NCBI RefSeq assembly: GCF_039503195.1
Contig: NZ_JBCJKP010000001.1
Coordinates: 9,920,001 to 9,984,000 of the forward strand
Length of the DNA: 64,000 nucleotides
Direction of reading: 5' to 3'
Origin: Streptomyces mirabilis
GTDB taxonomy: Bacteria; Actinomycetota; Actinomycetes; Streptomycetales; Streptomycetaceae
The notes under the pieces were generated by a model, which was not told the origin of the DNA, did not search any database, and saw only the letters and a list, made by a program, of their open reading frames with translations. Shown here one piece after another: positions 50,990-59,698 of this stretch (within the stretch, counting starts at the first letter, position 1; every line of letters starts with the position of its first letter). Both the position numbers and the translations under genes were made by a program.

Positions 50990-51751
50990 TCAGATCGCCG
51001 TCATGCCGCCGTCGGCGACGACGGCCGACCCGGTCATGAACGTGGACAGGTCCGAGGCCAGGAACAGCGCGACCGCCGCGATCTCGTCAGGGCGCCCTTC
51101 GCGCCCGATCGGCTGCCAGGACGGCAGGGTGTCCCGGACGGACTCGATTCCGCCCATCCGCTCGGCGTGGGCGAGGTTGATGGGCGTGTCGACCCAGCCG
51201 GGGCAGATGCAGTTGCAGCGCACACCGGAGGTGGCGAAGTCGCGGGCCACCGCCTTGGTCAGCATCAGGACGCCGCCCTTGCTCGCGGTGTATCCGGCCA
51301 GTACGGGTTCCGCGACGAGGCTGTTGACCGAGCCCATGTTGATGATCGAGCCCCCGCCCGCGCGCAGCAGCGCGGGCACCGCGTACTTGCAGCCGAGGAA
51401 GACTCCGCGCAGGTTGACCGCGAGCATGCGGTCGAAGTCCTCGACGGAGGTCTCCAGCACATTGCCGGGAATCGAGACGGCCGCGTTGTTGACCATCGTG
51501 GTGACGCGGCCCCAGGTCCGCTCGGCCGCCTCCACGGCCGCGGCGACGTCGTCGGGGTCGGAGACGTCGGCGCGCAGCGGCTCGACGGCGGTGGGGTCGT
51601 CGCACAGTTCGGCCGTACGCCACACCCCCGCCTCGTCGATGTCGGCGGCGAGCACCTTCGCCCCGGCCGCCACGAACCCGCGCGTGATGGCCCGTCCGAT
51701 ACCGCTGGCCGCGCCGGTGACCACGGCCACCTTGCCGTCGAGATCGATCAA
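50990..51751 (-). CDS. SDR family oxidoreductase (3-oxoacyl-ACP-reductase-like)
   Basis: This 253-residue classical SDR has TGAASGIG near residue 12, NNAAVS after strand 4, MGSVNSL, a YTASK catalytic motif and CICPGWVDTPIN. The only sensible start is a TTG at 51751, with GGGGG 7 bases upstream; no ATG/GTG precedes LDGKVAVVTG. The C-terminal half is strikingly similar to the divergent SDR at 51994 (both PGWVDTPIN..HA, QPIGR.G.P.EIA.VALFLA), so the two are paralogues. It is followed after 12 bases by the PucR gene. Confidence 0.86.
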   Translation of the reverse strand: MIDLDGKVAVVTGAASGIGRAITRGFVAAGAKVLAADIDEAGVWRTAELCDDPTAVEPLRADVSDPDDVAAAVEAAERTWGRVTTMVNNAAVSIPGNVLETSVEDFDRMLAVNLRGVFLGCKYAVPALLRAGGGSIINMGSVNSLVAEPVLAGYTASKGGVLMLTKAVARDFATSGVRCNCICPGWVDTPINLAHAERMGGIESVRDTLPSWQPIGREGRPDEIAAVALFLASDLSTFMTGSAVVADGGMTAI

Positions 51752-51993
51752 TTCGTGCCCCCGGTGATCGTGCGGGCGTTCGGAAGGTCCCACGGATCGA
51801 GCGCTCGATTGTTGGGAGATCGTCCAATGACTTGTGGGCCCGGACGCCCCAACATTAGGGCACCCCCGCGGCGAAAGCACAGACCAGTAGCGCTCTCCGG
51901 TCCGTGATCGCCTGCTCCCCGCAGCTCGACCGGACGGGTCGTTGGCGAATGTTCCAAGCTTCAAAACCCGTCACGCCACCGGAAAGAGAGCCC
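51752..51993. promoter_or_regulatory. Divergent promoter region between paralogous SDR genes
   Basis: This 242-bp region contains ATTGTTGGG (51808-51816) and its near-inverted copy CCCAACATT (51848-51856), 40 bp apart. ATTG-N13-CAAT overlaps the first copy. It is the probable PucR binding region controlling both SDR directions. Confidence 0.45.
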
Positions 51994-52794
51994 ATGGCCA
52001 CTCCGACCACCACCCCCTTCGCGCCGCCCACGGGCCGGGTCGCGGACAAGGTCTGCGTCGTGACCGGCGCCGGCTCCGGCATCGGCCGGGCGATCGCCCA
52101 CCGGCTGGCGGAGGAGGGCGGCAAGGTGCTGTGCGCCGACCTGTCCGAGCAGACCGCGCGGGAGACGGCCGTGGAGATCACCACGGCCGGCGGAGTGGCC
52201 GAGGGTCGCGCGGTGGACGTGTCCTCCAGTGCCGAGGTCGACGCGATGGTCGAGGCCGTGGTGGCCCGCTGGGGCCGCGTGGACGTCCTGGTCAACAACG
52301 CGGGCGTCAACCTGCCGGGGCTGCTGCACGAGGTCCCCGACGACATCATCGACAAGACCCTCGATGTGAACGTCAAGGGCCAGCTCTACGGCTGCCGTGC
52401 GGTCATCCCGCACATGCTCACCGCGGGCGGCGGCTCGATTGTGAACATCTCCAGCGTCAACGGGCTGGTCAGCGAGCCCTTCCTCACTGTTTACTCTGCC
52501 TCCAAGGGTGCCAGCGTGATGCTCACGAAGGGCGTGGCACTGGACTACGTCAAGCAGGGCATCCGCTGCAACGTGATCTGCCCGGGATGGGTCGACACGC
52601 CGATCAACCACGCGCACGCCAAGCTCCTCGGCGGCCTTGAGCACGTCTACGACACCATCGATTCCTTCCAGCCCATCGGGCGTCCGGGGCAGCCCCGCGA
52701 GATTGCGAACGTGGCCCTCTTCCTCGCCTCCGACGAGGCGAGCTTCATGACCGGAAGCGTCGTCGCGGTCGACGGCGGCATGACGTCGCAGTAG
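51994..52794 (+). CDS. SDR family oxidoreductase
   Basis: This 266-residue classical SDR has VTGAGSGIG near residues 24-32, NNAGVN after strand 4, NISSVNGL, YSASK and the shared C-terminus CPGWVDTPINHAHAKLLGG. AAAGAGAG precedes the ATG. It is paralogous to the divergent SDR and 102 bases upstream of the APC permease gene in the same direction. It probably oxidises or reduces an intermediate of the compound imported by the permease, which is an inference from context. Confidence 0.88.
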   Translation: MATPTTTPFAPPTGRVADKVCVVTGAGSGIGRAIAHRLAEEGGKVLCADLSEQTARETAVEITTAGGVAEGRAVDVSSSAEVDAMVEAVVARWGRVDVLVNNAGVNLPGLLHEVPDDIIDKTLDVNVKGQLYGCRAVIPHMLTAGGGSIVNISSVNGLVSEPFLTVYSASKGASVMLTKGVALDYVKQGIRCNVICPGWVDTPINHAHAKLLGGLEHVYDTIDSFQPIGRPGQPREIANVALFLASDEASFMTGSVVAVDGGMTSQ

Positions 52795-52896
52795 CCGTCA
52801 CCCACCCGCCACCGCGCAGCTCGCGCCCTTCGCGCGAGGTGCGTCGTCCGCGTCGTACACCCTCCCAACCGGCCCAGCACACAAAGGGGATCACCC

Positions 52897-54465
52897 GTGG
52901 CTTCGGACAACACCCTGGACAAGACCGGCTCACCCGGACCGAACGACAGCGCGGCACCCACGATGACCGACGACGAGGCCCGGCTGCACGAGCTCGGCTA
53001 CGCGCAGGAACTCGAGCGCAGCATGTCGCCGTTCTCGAACTTCGCCGTCTCGTTCACGATCATCTGCATTCTCTCCGGCTGTATGACGCTCTACGGCTTC
53101 GGCATGAACACCGGCGGTCCCGCCGTCATGGTGTGGGGCTGGCCGATCGTCGGTGTCCTCACCCTCACCGTCGGCCTGGGCATGGCCGAGGTGTGCTCCA
53201 GCTACCCGACCGCGGGCGGCCTCTACTACTGGGCGGCCAAGCTCGCCAAGAGCAGAGGTCCGGCCTGGGCCTGGTTCACCGGCTGGTTCAACTTCCTCGG
53301 CCAGGTCGCCGTCACCGCGGGCATCGACTTCGGTCTGGCCCAGTTCCTCAACGCCTTCCTCGACCTCCAGTTCGGCTTCACCGCCACCCCCGGCCACACC
53401 GTGCTCCTCTTCGGCATCACCCTGCTCGTCCACGCGCTCCTCAACGTGCGCGGCGTCAGGCTCGTCGCCCTGCTCAACAACATCAGCGTGTGGTGGCAGG
53501 TCATCGGGGTGGCGGTCGTCGTCCTCGCGCTGGTCGTCTTCCCCTCCCACCACCAGTCGGCGGGCTTCGTCTTCGGCCACTTCGTCAACAACACCGGCTG
53601 GGGATCGAGCCTGTACGTCTCCCTGCTGGGCCTGCTGCTCGCCCAGTACACCCTGACCGGCTTCGACGCCTCGGCCCACATGACCGAGGAGACCCACGAC
53701 GCGGCCCGTTCCGGACCGCGCGGCATCGTCAACTCCATCCTCGTCTCGCTGGTGGCGGGCTGGATCCTGCTGATCGGCGTCACCTTCGCGATCCAGAGCT
53801 ACGACGGTGCGCTCGGCAGCTCCACCGGTGTGCCCCCGGTGCAGATCTTCCTCGACGCCCTGGGCGACACCGGCGGCAAGCTGCTGCTCCTCATCGTCAT
53901 CGGCGCCCAGTTCTTCTGCGGCATGTCCTCGGTGACGGCCAACTCCCGGATGATCTACGCCTTCTCGCGGGACGGCGCGCTGCCGGGCTCGGCGTTCTGG
54001 CACCGGATCAGCGACCGCACCCGCACGCCGTCCAACGCGGTGTGGCTCGCCTCGGGCGGAGCCTTCCTCCTCGGCCTGCCCTACCTGATCAACCCCACCG
54101 CGTACGCCGCCGTCACCTCGATCGCGGTCATCGGACTCTTCATCGCCTACGTCATCCCGATCTATCTGCGGCTGCGCCAGGGCGACGACTTCGCGGCCGG
54201 GCCCTGGAACCTCGGCCGCTGGAGCAAGCCCGTCGCGGTCGTCGCCGTGGGCTGGGTCGCCTGCGTGACCGTCCTCTTCATGCTCCCGCAGGTCAGCCCG
54301 GTCACCGCCAAGTCCTTCAACTACGCGCCGATCGCGGTGGTCGTCGTCCTCGGCTTCGCCGGTGCCTGGTGGTTGCTGTCGGCCCGCAAGTGGTTCACCG
54401 GACCCAAGGTCCAGGGCAGCGCCGACGAGCTGGCCTCCATCGAACGCGAACTCATGGGCAACTGA
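52897..54465 (+). CDS. APC family amino acid permease
   Basis: This 522-residue protein has about 12 transmembrane helices. It begins with the cytoplasmic DEARLHELGYAQELERSMSP, then FSNFAVSFTIICILSG and the unwound helix region GGLYYWAAKLA. TGFDASAHMTEETHDAAR is a signature of GABA/amino-acid and choline-type APC permeases. It imports an amino acid or amine by cation symport. The start is GTG with GGGGA 7 bases upstream. It appears to form an operon with the upstream SDR. Confidence 0.92.
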   Translation: MASDNTLDKTGSPGPNDSAAPTMTDDEARLHELGYAQELERSMSPFSNFAVSFTIICILSGCMTLYGFGMNTGGPAVMVWGWPIVGVLTLTVGLGMAEVCSSYPTAGGLYYWAAKLAKSRGPAWAWFTGWFNFLGQVAVTAGIDFGLAQFLNAFLDLQFGFTATPGHTVLLFGITLLVHALLNVRGVRLVALLNNISVWWQVIGVAVVVLALVVFPSHHQSAGFVFGHFVNNTGWGSSLYVSLLGLLLAQYTLTGFDASAHMTEETHDAARSGPRGIVNSILVSLVAGWILLIGVTFAIQSYDGALGSSTGVPPVQIFLDALGDTGGKLLLLIVIGAQFFCGMSSVTANSRMIYAFSRDGALPGSAFWHRISDRTRTPSNAVWLASGGAFLLGLPYLINPTAYAAVTSIAVIGLFIAYVIPIYLRLRQGDDFAAGPWNLGRWSKPVAVVAVGWVACVTVLFMLPQVSPVTAKSFNYAPIAVVVVLGFAGAWWLLSARKWFTGPKVQGSADELASIERELMGN

Positions 54466-54484
54466 GCACCACCGCCCCGCACAG

Positions 54485-54524
54485 CCGAGCGGCCCCGGAC
54501 TCCAAGGTCCGGGGCCGCTCGGCA
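54485..54524. terminator. Strong bidirectional terminator
   Basis: GCCGAGCGGCCCCGGAC pairs with GTCCGGGGCCGCTCGGC (17 bp, 6-base loop) between the permease and the convergent oxygenase-like gene. Confidence 0.9.
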
Positions 54525-54556
54525 TCGGTGCGCGGGCTCACCATCGGTGCGCGGAC

Positions 54557-55237
54557 TCACGCCATCCAGAAGAAGACCGCGGTCATCCGCTTGTCCTCCA
54601 TCGTGCTGCCCCAGTAGCCGGTGGCGCTGTGCATCAGGTTGGCGTGGTAGAGGAGCAGCCGGTTGTAGCGGTGCGGGACCTCGAGGTCCTCGACGAAGGA
54701 GTCCGGCGCCACGAACCGCGTACCGAGCGCGTCGACCAGGTTGTTGTGCGGAGCCGCCACCACGTTCCCGCCGAGTCGGCCGCCGGGCAGGCTCTGCCGG
54801 TAGAAGCTCGTTCCGCAGCTCTTGGGTACGACCGGGTTGAGATAGAGCACGGCGGCGTACCGGCACAGCGCGCGGGAGTCGGTGTGCGGGCGCGGTTGGC
54901 CCTCGTCCTTGCCGACCACCTGGACGCAGTTGTGGTTGAGCGTGCCCCCGGAGGGGGTGCTCTGCACCCACAGCTCCTTCGCGCCGGTGGCCTTCTTCAC
55001 CAGCCGTTCCACGCGAGCCAGTTCGCCCGGTTCGAGCCCCGGCATCGTCCGCAGGCCCGGCCAGCTCTCCGAGGTGTACGGGTAGCCCTTGGCCCACTCG
55101 TCCTTGGCGAGACAGCGCGCCCGGACGGCGTCCACGTCGGGCAGCACATCGTCGAAGACCCAGTAGTCCCGGTCACGGGTCGGTTTCCGGTACGGGAGGA
55201 CAGGGAGGGCCGGAGTCCGTGGGGGGTGTGAGGACAT
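54557..55237 (-). CDS. DUF6445-like protein, 2-oxoglutarate/Fe(II)-oxygenase-like
   Basis: This 226-residue protein has the sequence RPHTDSRALCRYAAVLYLNP followed about 75 residues later by LLLYHANLMHSATGYWGS. An HxD pair with a distal histidine is the Fe(II) triad of 2-oxoglutarate-dependent oxygenases and prolyl-hydroxylase-like DUF6445 proteins. The substrate is unknown. The ATG at 55237 (MSSHPPRTPALP) is preferred over a methionine 11 codons upstream. No linked pathway genes are evident. Confidence 0.75.
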   Translation of the reverse strand: MSSHPPRTPALPVLPYRKPTRDRDYWVFDDVLPDVDAVRARCLAKDEWAKGYPYTSESWPGLRTMPGLEPGELARVERLVKKATGAKELWVQSTPSGGTLNHNCVQVVGKDEGQPRPHTDSRALCRYAAVLYLNPVVPKSCGTSFYRQSLPGGRLGGNVVAAPHNNLVDALGTRFVAPDSFVEDLEVPHRYNRLLLYHANLMHSATGYWGSTMEDKRMTAVFFWMA

Positions 55238-55377
55238 GCGGCCGACCCTAGTGGCGGCGTCGGTCACCACTCTCCTTGGAATTGGTCAACAATCTGTCAA
55301 CTCCGCTTGGTCGCACGGCTGTAGGCGCGCCCTCCGTGGCTCACGCGTGCTCCGCGCGCATCCCGCGCGCGCCAGCT

Positions 55378-55398
55378 TGGAAATGAGATCCATTTTCA
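55378..55398. promoter_or_regulatory. Zur-box-like inverted repeat
   Basis: TGGAAATG-AGATC-CATTTTCA: near-perfect inverted halves of the GAAAATG/CATTTTC type seen in actinobacterial Zur sites, 39 bases before the cysteine-free L32 gene. Zur would repress this gene when zinc is plentiful. Confidence 0.7.
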
Positions 55399-55436
55399 GA
55401 TAGCGTCGGTCGTGTCCACCTGCCTTGGAGACCGAC

Positions 55437-55607
55437 ATGGCCGTGCCCAAACGCAAGATGTCCCGCAGCAACACCCGCCACCGCCGCGCCCGGTGGAAGG
55501 CCGCCACGGCGCGACTCGTCCCGATCACCGTCGACGGCGCCTCCCACCTCGTACCGCAGCGACTGGCCAAGGCGTACGAGCGCGGCCTGCTGCGCCCGGA
55601 GGGCTGA
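55437..55607 (+). CDS. rpmF: 50S ribosomal protein L32, zinc-free paralogue
   Basis: The gene encodes 56 residues: [20 protein letters not shown] then [20 protein letters not shown]. The basic N-terminus is typical of L32. The usual zinc ribbon (two CxxC pairs) is replaced by a stretch with no cysteines. Such C-minus paralogues replace the zinc-binding L32 in ribosomes during zinc starvation and are repressed by Zur, consistent with the upstream box. The first in-frame Met is four codons upstream (METD), but MAVPKRK is the family start. Confidence 0.92.
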   Translation: MAVPKRKMSRSNTRHRRARWKAATARLVPITVDGASHLVPQRLAKAYERGLLRPEG

Positions 55608-55608
55608 C

Positions 55609-55769
55609 ATGCGCGCGGCCTTCGTCGGAAAGGGCGGCAGTGGCAAGACCATGCTGTCGTGCGCAACGCCGCCGCCTGGGCCGACCGGGCCACCGGCACC
55701 GACCTCTCCGCACAGATCGACCCCGACTTCCGGCACGGCCACACCGCCCTCGAGCCGTCCGCAGACTGA
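55609..55769 (+). pseudogene. P-loop ATPase remnant (ArsA/MinD-type)
   Basis: It starts right after the L32 stop with MRAAFVGKGGSGKTMLS, a normal P-loop (Walker A) N-terminus. In another frame from 55659 it continues VRNAAAWADRATGTDLSAQI then DPDFRHGHTALEPSAD and a stop. The whole middle of the protein, several hundred residues in related ATPases, is missing. It is an internal deletion with a frame change, so it cannot function. Intact relatives are ParA/ArsA-like ATPases. Confidence 0.75.
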
Positions 55770-55837
55770 TCCCCCCCCACGCCCGACCCGATGGCGACCC
55801 GCGCCACGAACCACCTACCGACAGGACTGCCACTCTC

Positions 55838-56230
55838 ATGTCACTCGACGTCTCCCCGAAGCTGCTCGCCGAAGCCGAACGCGGTCCGGTCCGCGAAGCG
55901 GACTTCGTGGACACCGTCCGTACGTCCCTGCCGTACGCCTACGACCTCATCGCCGACCTGGCTCATCAACTCCGCGAGGGGACGGCTGAGTTCGCCGACA
56001 ACCACACTCCGCCGCCCTCCGAGAGGGAACGCGGCCAGCTGCTGCGGGCGCTCGCCAGCGACGCGATCCGCGGCAGCCTGGAGCGGCACTTCGGCGTCGC
56101 CCTCGCCTTCATGAACTGCCACCGCGTCGCCGTCTTCCGCCCCGAGGACCGGGGCGGCGCGACCCACTCCAGGTTCACCTCGCAGCGTTCGCAGATCCTC
56201 AACCAGTCACCCGAGTTCCGCGACTGCTGA
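55838..56230 (+). CDS. SCO5389-family protein
   Basis: This 130-residue protein has the family's start MSLDVSPKLLAEAERGPVRE, then ADFVDTVRTSLPYAYDLI, FADNHTPPPSERERGQLLRA and LASDAIRGSLERHFGVALAF, ending RSQILNQSPEFRDC. This conserved streptomycete family often occurs with CvnA-like or anti-sigma-type genes; its molecular role is unknown. It follows the ATPase remnant by 68 bases and lies next to a SpoIIE phosphatase gene on the opposite strand. Confidence 0.85.
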   Translation: MSLDVSPKLLAEAERGPVREADFVDTVRTSLPYAYDLIADLAHQLREGTAEFADNHTPPPSERERGQLLRALASDAIRGSLERHFGVALAFMNCHRVAVFRPEDRGGATHSRFTSQRSQILNQSPEFRDC

Positions 56231-56254
56231 ACCCCCCGGCCACGTGTCCGTCCG

Positions 56255-58723
56255 TCACATCGTGGGCCGGGTGGTCAGCGACTGCTCGGCCCAGATGACC
56301 TTCCCCTCGGGGGTGTAGCGGGTGCCCCAGCGCCGGGTGAACTGGGAGATCAGGAACAGCCCGCGGCCACCCTCGTCGGTGGTCTTCGGATGCCGCAGAT
56401 GCGGGGCGGTCGCGGCGCCGTCGGAGACCTCGCAGATCAGCGCCCGCTCGGTGATCAGACGCAACCGGATCGGCCCCGAGGCGTACCGGATCGCGTTGGT
56501 GACGAGCTCGCTCACGACCAGCTCGGTGGTGAAGGCCAGCTCGTCCAGGCCCCACGTGCTCAACTGCTGGGTCGCCACCTTCCTGGCCTCGGCGACCATG
56601 GCCGGATCCGTGGACAGGTCCCAGGTCGCGACCTGCTCGGCGCCGAGCCGGCGCGTGCGCGCCATCAGCAGCGCCACGTCGTCGTACGGCCGCGACGGCA
56701 CGAGATCGTCCACGATCGTGCGGCACATGCCGTCCAACGGCTGGCGGTGCGAGGCCAACGCGCCCCGCAGCCGCTCCCGGCCCGCATCCGGATCCCGTCC
56801 CGTGCGGGGCGTGGCGATCAGCCCGTCGGTGTGCAGGGCGAGCACGCTGCCTTCCTCCAGAGTGAACTCCACCGATTCGAAGGGCAGTCCGGCGACCCCC
56901 AGCACGGGACCGCGGGGAAGGTCCGCGAACGTGACGGTGCCGTCGGGAGCGATGACCGCGGGTGCGGGATGCCCCGCGCCCGCCATCGCGCACCGCCCGC
57001 TCACCGGGTCGTACACGACGTACAGACAGCTGGCTCCGACGGCCTGCATCCCGCTGGTGAGGGTGTCCGCGCCGCTGCCCTCCTCCCGGGCGGCCCGGCT
57101 GACCAGGTCGTCCAGGTGCGCGAGCACCTCCTCGGGCGACAGGTCCAGATCGGCGAGGGTCTGTACGGCGGCCCGCAGCCGCCCCATGGCGGCGGCGCCG
57201 TCGATGCCGTGACCGGTCACCTCGCCCACGACCAGTGCCACCCGGGCCCCGGACAGCGGAATGACGTCGAACCAGTCCCCGGCGAGGCCCGTCAGCTCGT
57301 CCGCGGGCCGGTAGCAGGCCGAGACCTCCACCGCGTTCTGCTCGGGGAAACGGTGCGGGAGCAGATTGCGCTGGAGGACGAGCGCCGCGTCGCGCTCACG
57401 GGTGTAACGACGGGCGTTGTCGAGGCACAGGGCCGCCCTGCCGACGAACTCCTCCGCCAGGCTCAGATCGTCCTCGTCGAAGGGGTCCTCGCAGTCGCGC
57501 CGGAAGAACGTGGTGATCCCCAGCGTGACGCCCCGGGCCCGGACGGGCACGATCATCGCGCTGTGCAGCCCGAGGTCGAGGAAGGAGGCGGCCGGGCCCT
57601 CGCGGGCGCTCGTGCTCCACTTCCTGGCCTGCGGATCCAGCCGCGCCTCACGCCAGGACCGGCCCTCGGCCAGAGCGCGGACCGGGGGAGAGGTCGACTG
57701 GTAGGTCGCGGCCTCACCCACCTCGACAGCGGTTTCCGGGATACCGGCCCGGACCGACTGCTGTCCGGCACGCCGCAGTGACACCACGTCCGTGTCGCTC
57801 AGCCGGCCGGGCACCGGCTCGGCTCCCCTGAGCACGGACTCCAGCAGGTCCACGGTGACGAAGTCGGCCAGCCCCGGTACGGCGACGTCGGCCAGCTCCT
57901 GCGCGGTGTTCAGGACGTCCAGACTGCGCCCGATGTGCTCGCCGGCCCGGTCGAGCAGCGCCAGCCGCCGTCGCGCACGGTAGCGATCGGTGACGTCGAC
58001 AACGGTGTAGTAGACCCCGATCGGGTGGCCGTGGTCGTCCTCCAGCCGGATGAACGACATGGAGTGCGCGGACTCGTGATGCGGCGCGGACCGTACGCGG
58101 CCCACGTGCTCGTACCCGACGACCGGCCGGCCGCTCTCCAGCACCCGGCGCATCTGCGCCTCCAGCATCTCTGCGTCCAGACCCGGCTGGATGTCGGCGA
58201 GCCTGCGCCCCAGCCGCTGGTGCGGCGGGCCCCCGCCGAACTGCTCCAGCGCGGCGTTCGACCACACATAGCGCAGGTCCGTGTCCACGATGGCGATGCC
58301 CACCGGCGAGCGGGCGTTCATCCGCTCCAGCACCGACCGGCTCATGTCCCAGCCGGGGCCACCCGCCAGATCGGCGAGCAGCACCACCCAGCGCGTCGGC
58401 CCGCCGCTCTCGCGTATCGGGACGGCCCGGACCATCACCCGGACCGCGTGCCCGTCCCGGTGCAGCGCGGACAGCAGTCCGGCCCAGCCGCCGCCGTCGC
58501 GGCACCGCGCCACAAGGTCGGGGATCCGCGCCGCGTCCTCCGGAAGCAGCAGCTCGACGGCGCGGCGCCCCAGGACCTCGCAGGGCGCGTACCCCAGCAG
58601 GCGCTCGGCGTCCGCGGTCCAGCTGGTCACCGTCATCCCGGCGTCGAGCAGCAGCGGCGCGGCGTCCGCCATGTCGAAGCGCCGGCGGGCGGCCGACACG
58701 TCTCGTTCCTCGCTCGCAGCCAC
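56255..58723 (-). CDS. PAS/GAF sensor SpoIIE-type protein phosphatase with ATPase domain
   Basis: This 822-residue multidomain protein has two PAS-like domains (about 20-130 and 130-245) and a GAF domain (about 255-420). A SpoIIE/PP2C phosphatase domain (about 440-660) contains GDWFDVIPLSGARVALVVGE and VTGHGIDGAAAMGR. A C-terminal HATPase anti-sigma-like domain (about 680-815) contains ELVTNAIRYASGPI and GGRGLFLISQFTRRWG. It both dephosphorylates and can phosphorylate anti-sigma antagonists, linking sensed signals to sigma-factor control. It has no membrane segment. Confidence 0.93.
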   Translation of the reverse strand: MAASEERDVSAARRRFDMADAAPLLLDAGMTVTSWTADAERLLGYAPCEVLGRRAVELLLPEDAARIPDLVARCRDGGGWAGLLSALHRDGHAVRVMVRAVPIRESGGPTRWVVLLADLAGGPGWDMSRSVLERMNARSPVGIAIVDTDLRYVWSNAALEQFGGGPPHQRLGRRLADIQPGLDAEMLEAQMRRVLESGRPVVGYEHVGRVRSAPHHESAHSMSFIRLEDDHGHPIGVYYTVVDVTDRYRARRRLALLDRAGEHIGRSLDVLNTAQELADVAVPGLADFVTVDLLESVLRGAEPVPGRLSDTDVVSLRRAGQQSVRAGIPETAVEVGEAATYQSTSPPVRALAEGRSWREARLDPQARKWSTSAREGPAASFLDLGLHSAMIVPVRARGVTLGITTFFRRDCEDPFDEDDLSLAEEFVGRAALCLDNARRYTRERDAALVLQRNLLPHRFPEQNAVEVSACYRPADELTGLAGDWFDVIPLSGARVALVVGEVTGHGIDGAAAMGRLRAAVQTLADLDLSPEEVLAHLDDLVSRAAREEGSGADTLTSGMQAVGASCLYVVYDPVSGRCAMAGAGHPAPAVIAPDGTVTFADLPRGPVLGVAGLPFESVEFTLEEGSVLALHTDGLIATPRTGRDPDAGRERLRGALASHRQPLDGMCRTIVDDLVPSRPYDDVALLMARTRRLGAEQVATWDLSTDPAMVAEARKVATQQLSTWGLDELAFTTELVVSELVTNAIRYASGPIRLRLITERALICEVSDGAATAPHLRHPKTTDEGGRGLFLISQFTRRWGTRYTPEGKVIWAEQSLTTRPTM

Positions 58724-58892
58724 GGCGACCCTCTCCGCTCCCCGAAGGTGGTCCTACCCGCTATGTGCCCATTCTTCACGTTGTACGACCACGTGGGCTC
58801 GGGGGCCTGGGGTGCCGTTGAACCCCGGGGCCGCCGGCCGCGTATCACTCCACGGGGATGGCGTGAAACCGCGCGCACGGAAGGAGAGCAGT

Positions 58893-59651
58893 GTGCCGAC
58901 ACCGCCCGAACCAGGGCAGCCCGGGGGGCGACGGGCGATCGAACCCACCTATGTTCAGCGGCGCCGCCGGACGGAGGCACTCGCGCAACTTCTGAAGGAG
59001 GTGCGCGAGGAACAGCACGGGCCCGACGCGGACGAGAACTACGAGGTCATCGCCGTACCGGCCACGACGGTCACAGTGACGCCGCCGGTGGCCGAGGACG
59101 CGACCGAGGAACTGCCACCCGTCCTGGTGGGCGAGGACTACACCCGGGGCGGGAGACCGGTGGGGGCTCGCGGGCCCTCCTCCGCTCCCGCCGTCCACCG
59201 CGCCCGCGGCCCCGTGGGCGCGCGGGCGTCCGGGTGGGGCACGGGACAGCGCCGCGCGGCGGTCGTCATCGGGGTCACAGGTGCGGCCCTCGTCGGCTTC
59301 GCCCTCGCGCTCCTGCTGCCGGGTGGTGAGCAGGAGGCCGGAGCACAGGCCGGTCGAGCCCCGACCGGCGCGCCCACGACGGCAGCCGCCCAGGCCCCGT
59401 CCGCGAGCGCCGACCCGGACGGCACGGGCACCCTCCGCGAGGGGGACAGCGGCCCTGCGGTCAAGGACCTGCAGCAACGGCTGCTCCGGATCCCGAACGT
59501 CTACGACCACGGCTCCACGAACGGCACCTACGACGCCACGCTCACGGCCGCGGTCGCGCGCTTCCAGCTCTGGTACGGGATCCGGGGCGACGAGACGGGT
59601 GTCTACGGCAACGACACCCGCGCCGACCTCGAATCCCGTACGACGCTGTGA
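58893..59651 (+). CDS. Peptidoglycan-binding membrane protein
   Basis: This 252-residue protein has a charged cytoplasmic N-terminal part (about 1-127), one transmembrane helix (about 128-150, AAVVIGVTGAALVGFALALL), an A/T/P linker and a C-terminal peptidoglycan-binding domain (about 185-250: LREGDSGPAVKDLQQRLLRI then YDATLTAAVARFQLWYG). The GTG start has AGGAG 7 bases upstream. It is divergent from the SpoIIE phosphatase gene with about 170 bases between. It probably couples a cytoplasmic partner to the cell wall. Confidence 0.88.
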   Translation: MPTPPEPGQPGGRRAIEPTYVQRRRRTEALAQLLKEVREEQHGPDADENYEVIAVPATTVTVTPPVAEDATEELPPVLVGEDYTRGGRPVGARGPSSAPAVHRARGPVGARASGWGTGQRRAAVVIGVTGAALVGFALALLLPGGEQEAGAQAGRAPTGAPTTAAAQAPSASADPDGTGTLREGDSGPAVKDLQQRLLRIPNVYDHGSTNGTYDATLTAAVARFQLWYGIRGDETGVYGNDTRADLESRTTL

Positions 59652-59698
59652 CCCCGTACGGCTCTACGGCTCCATGGCTGCCGAGCGCGTCAGGACTG

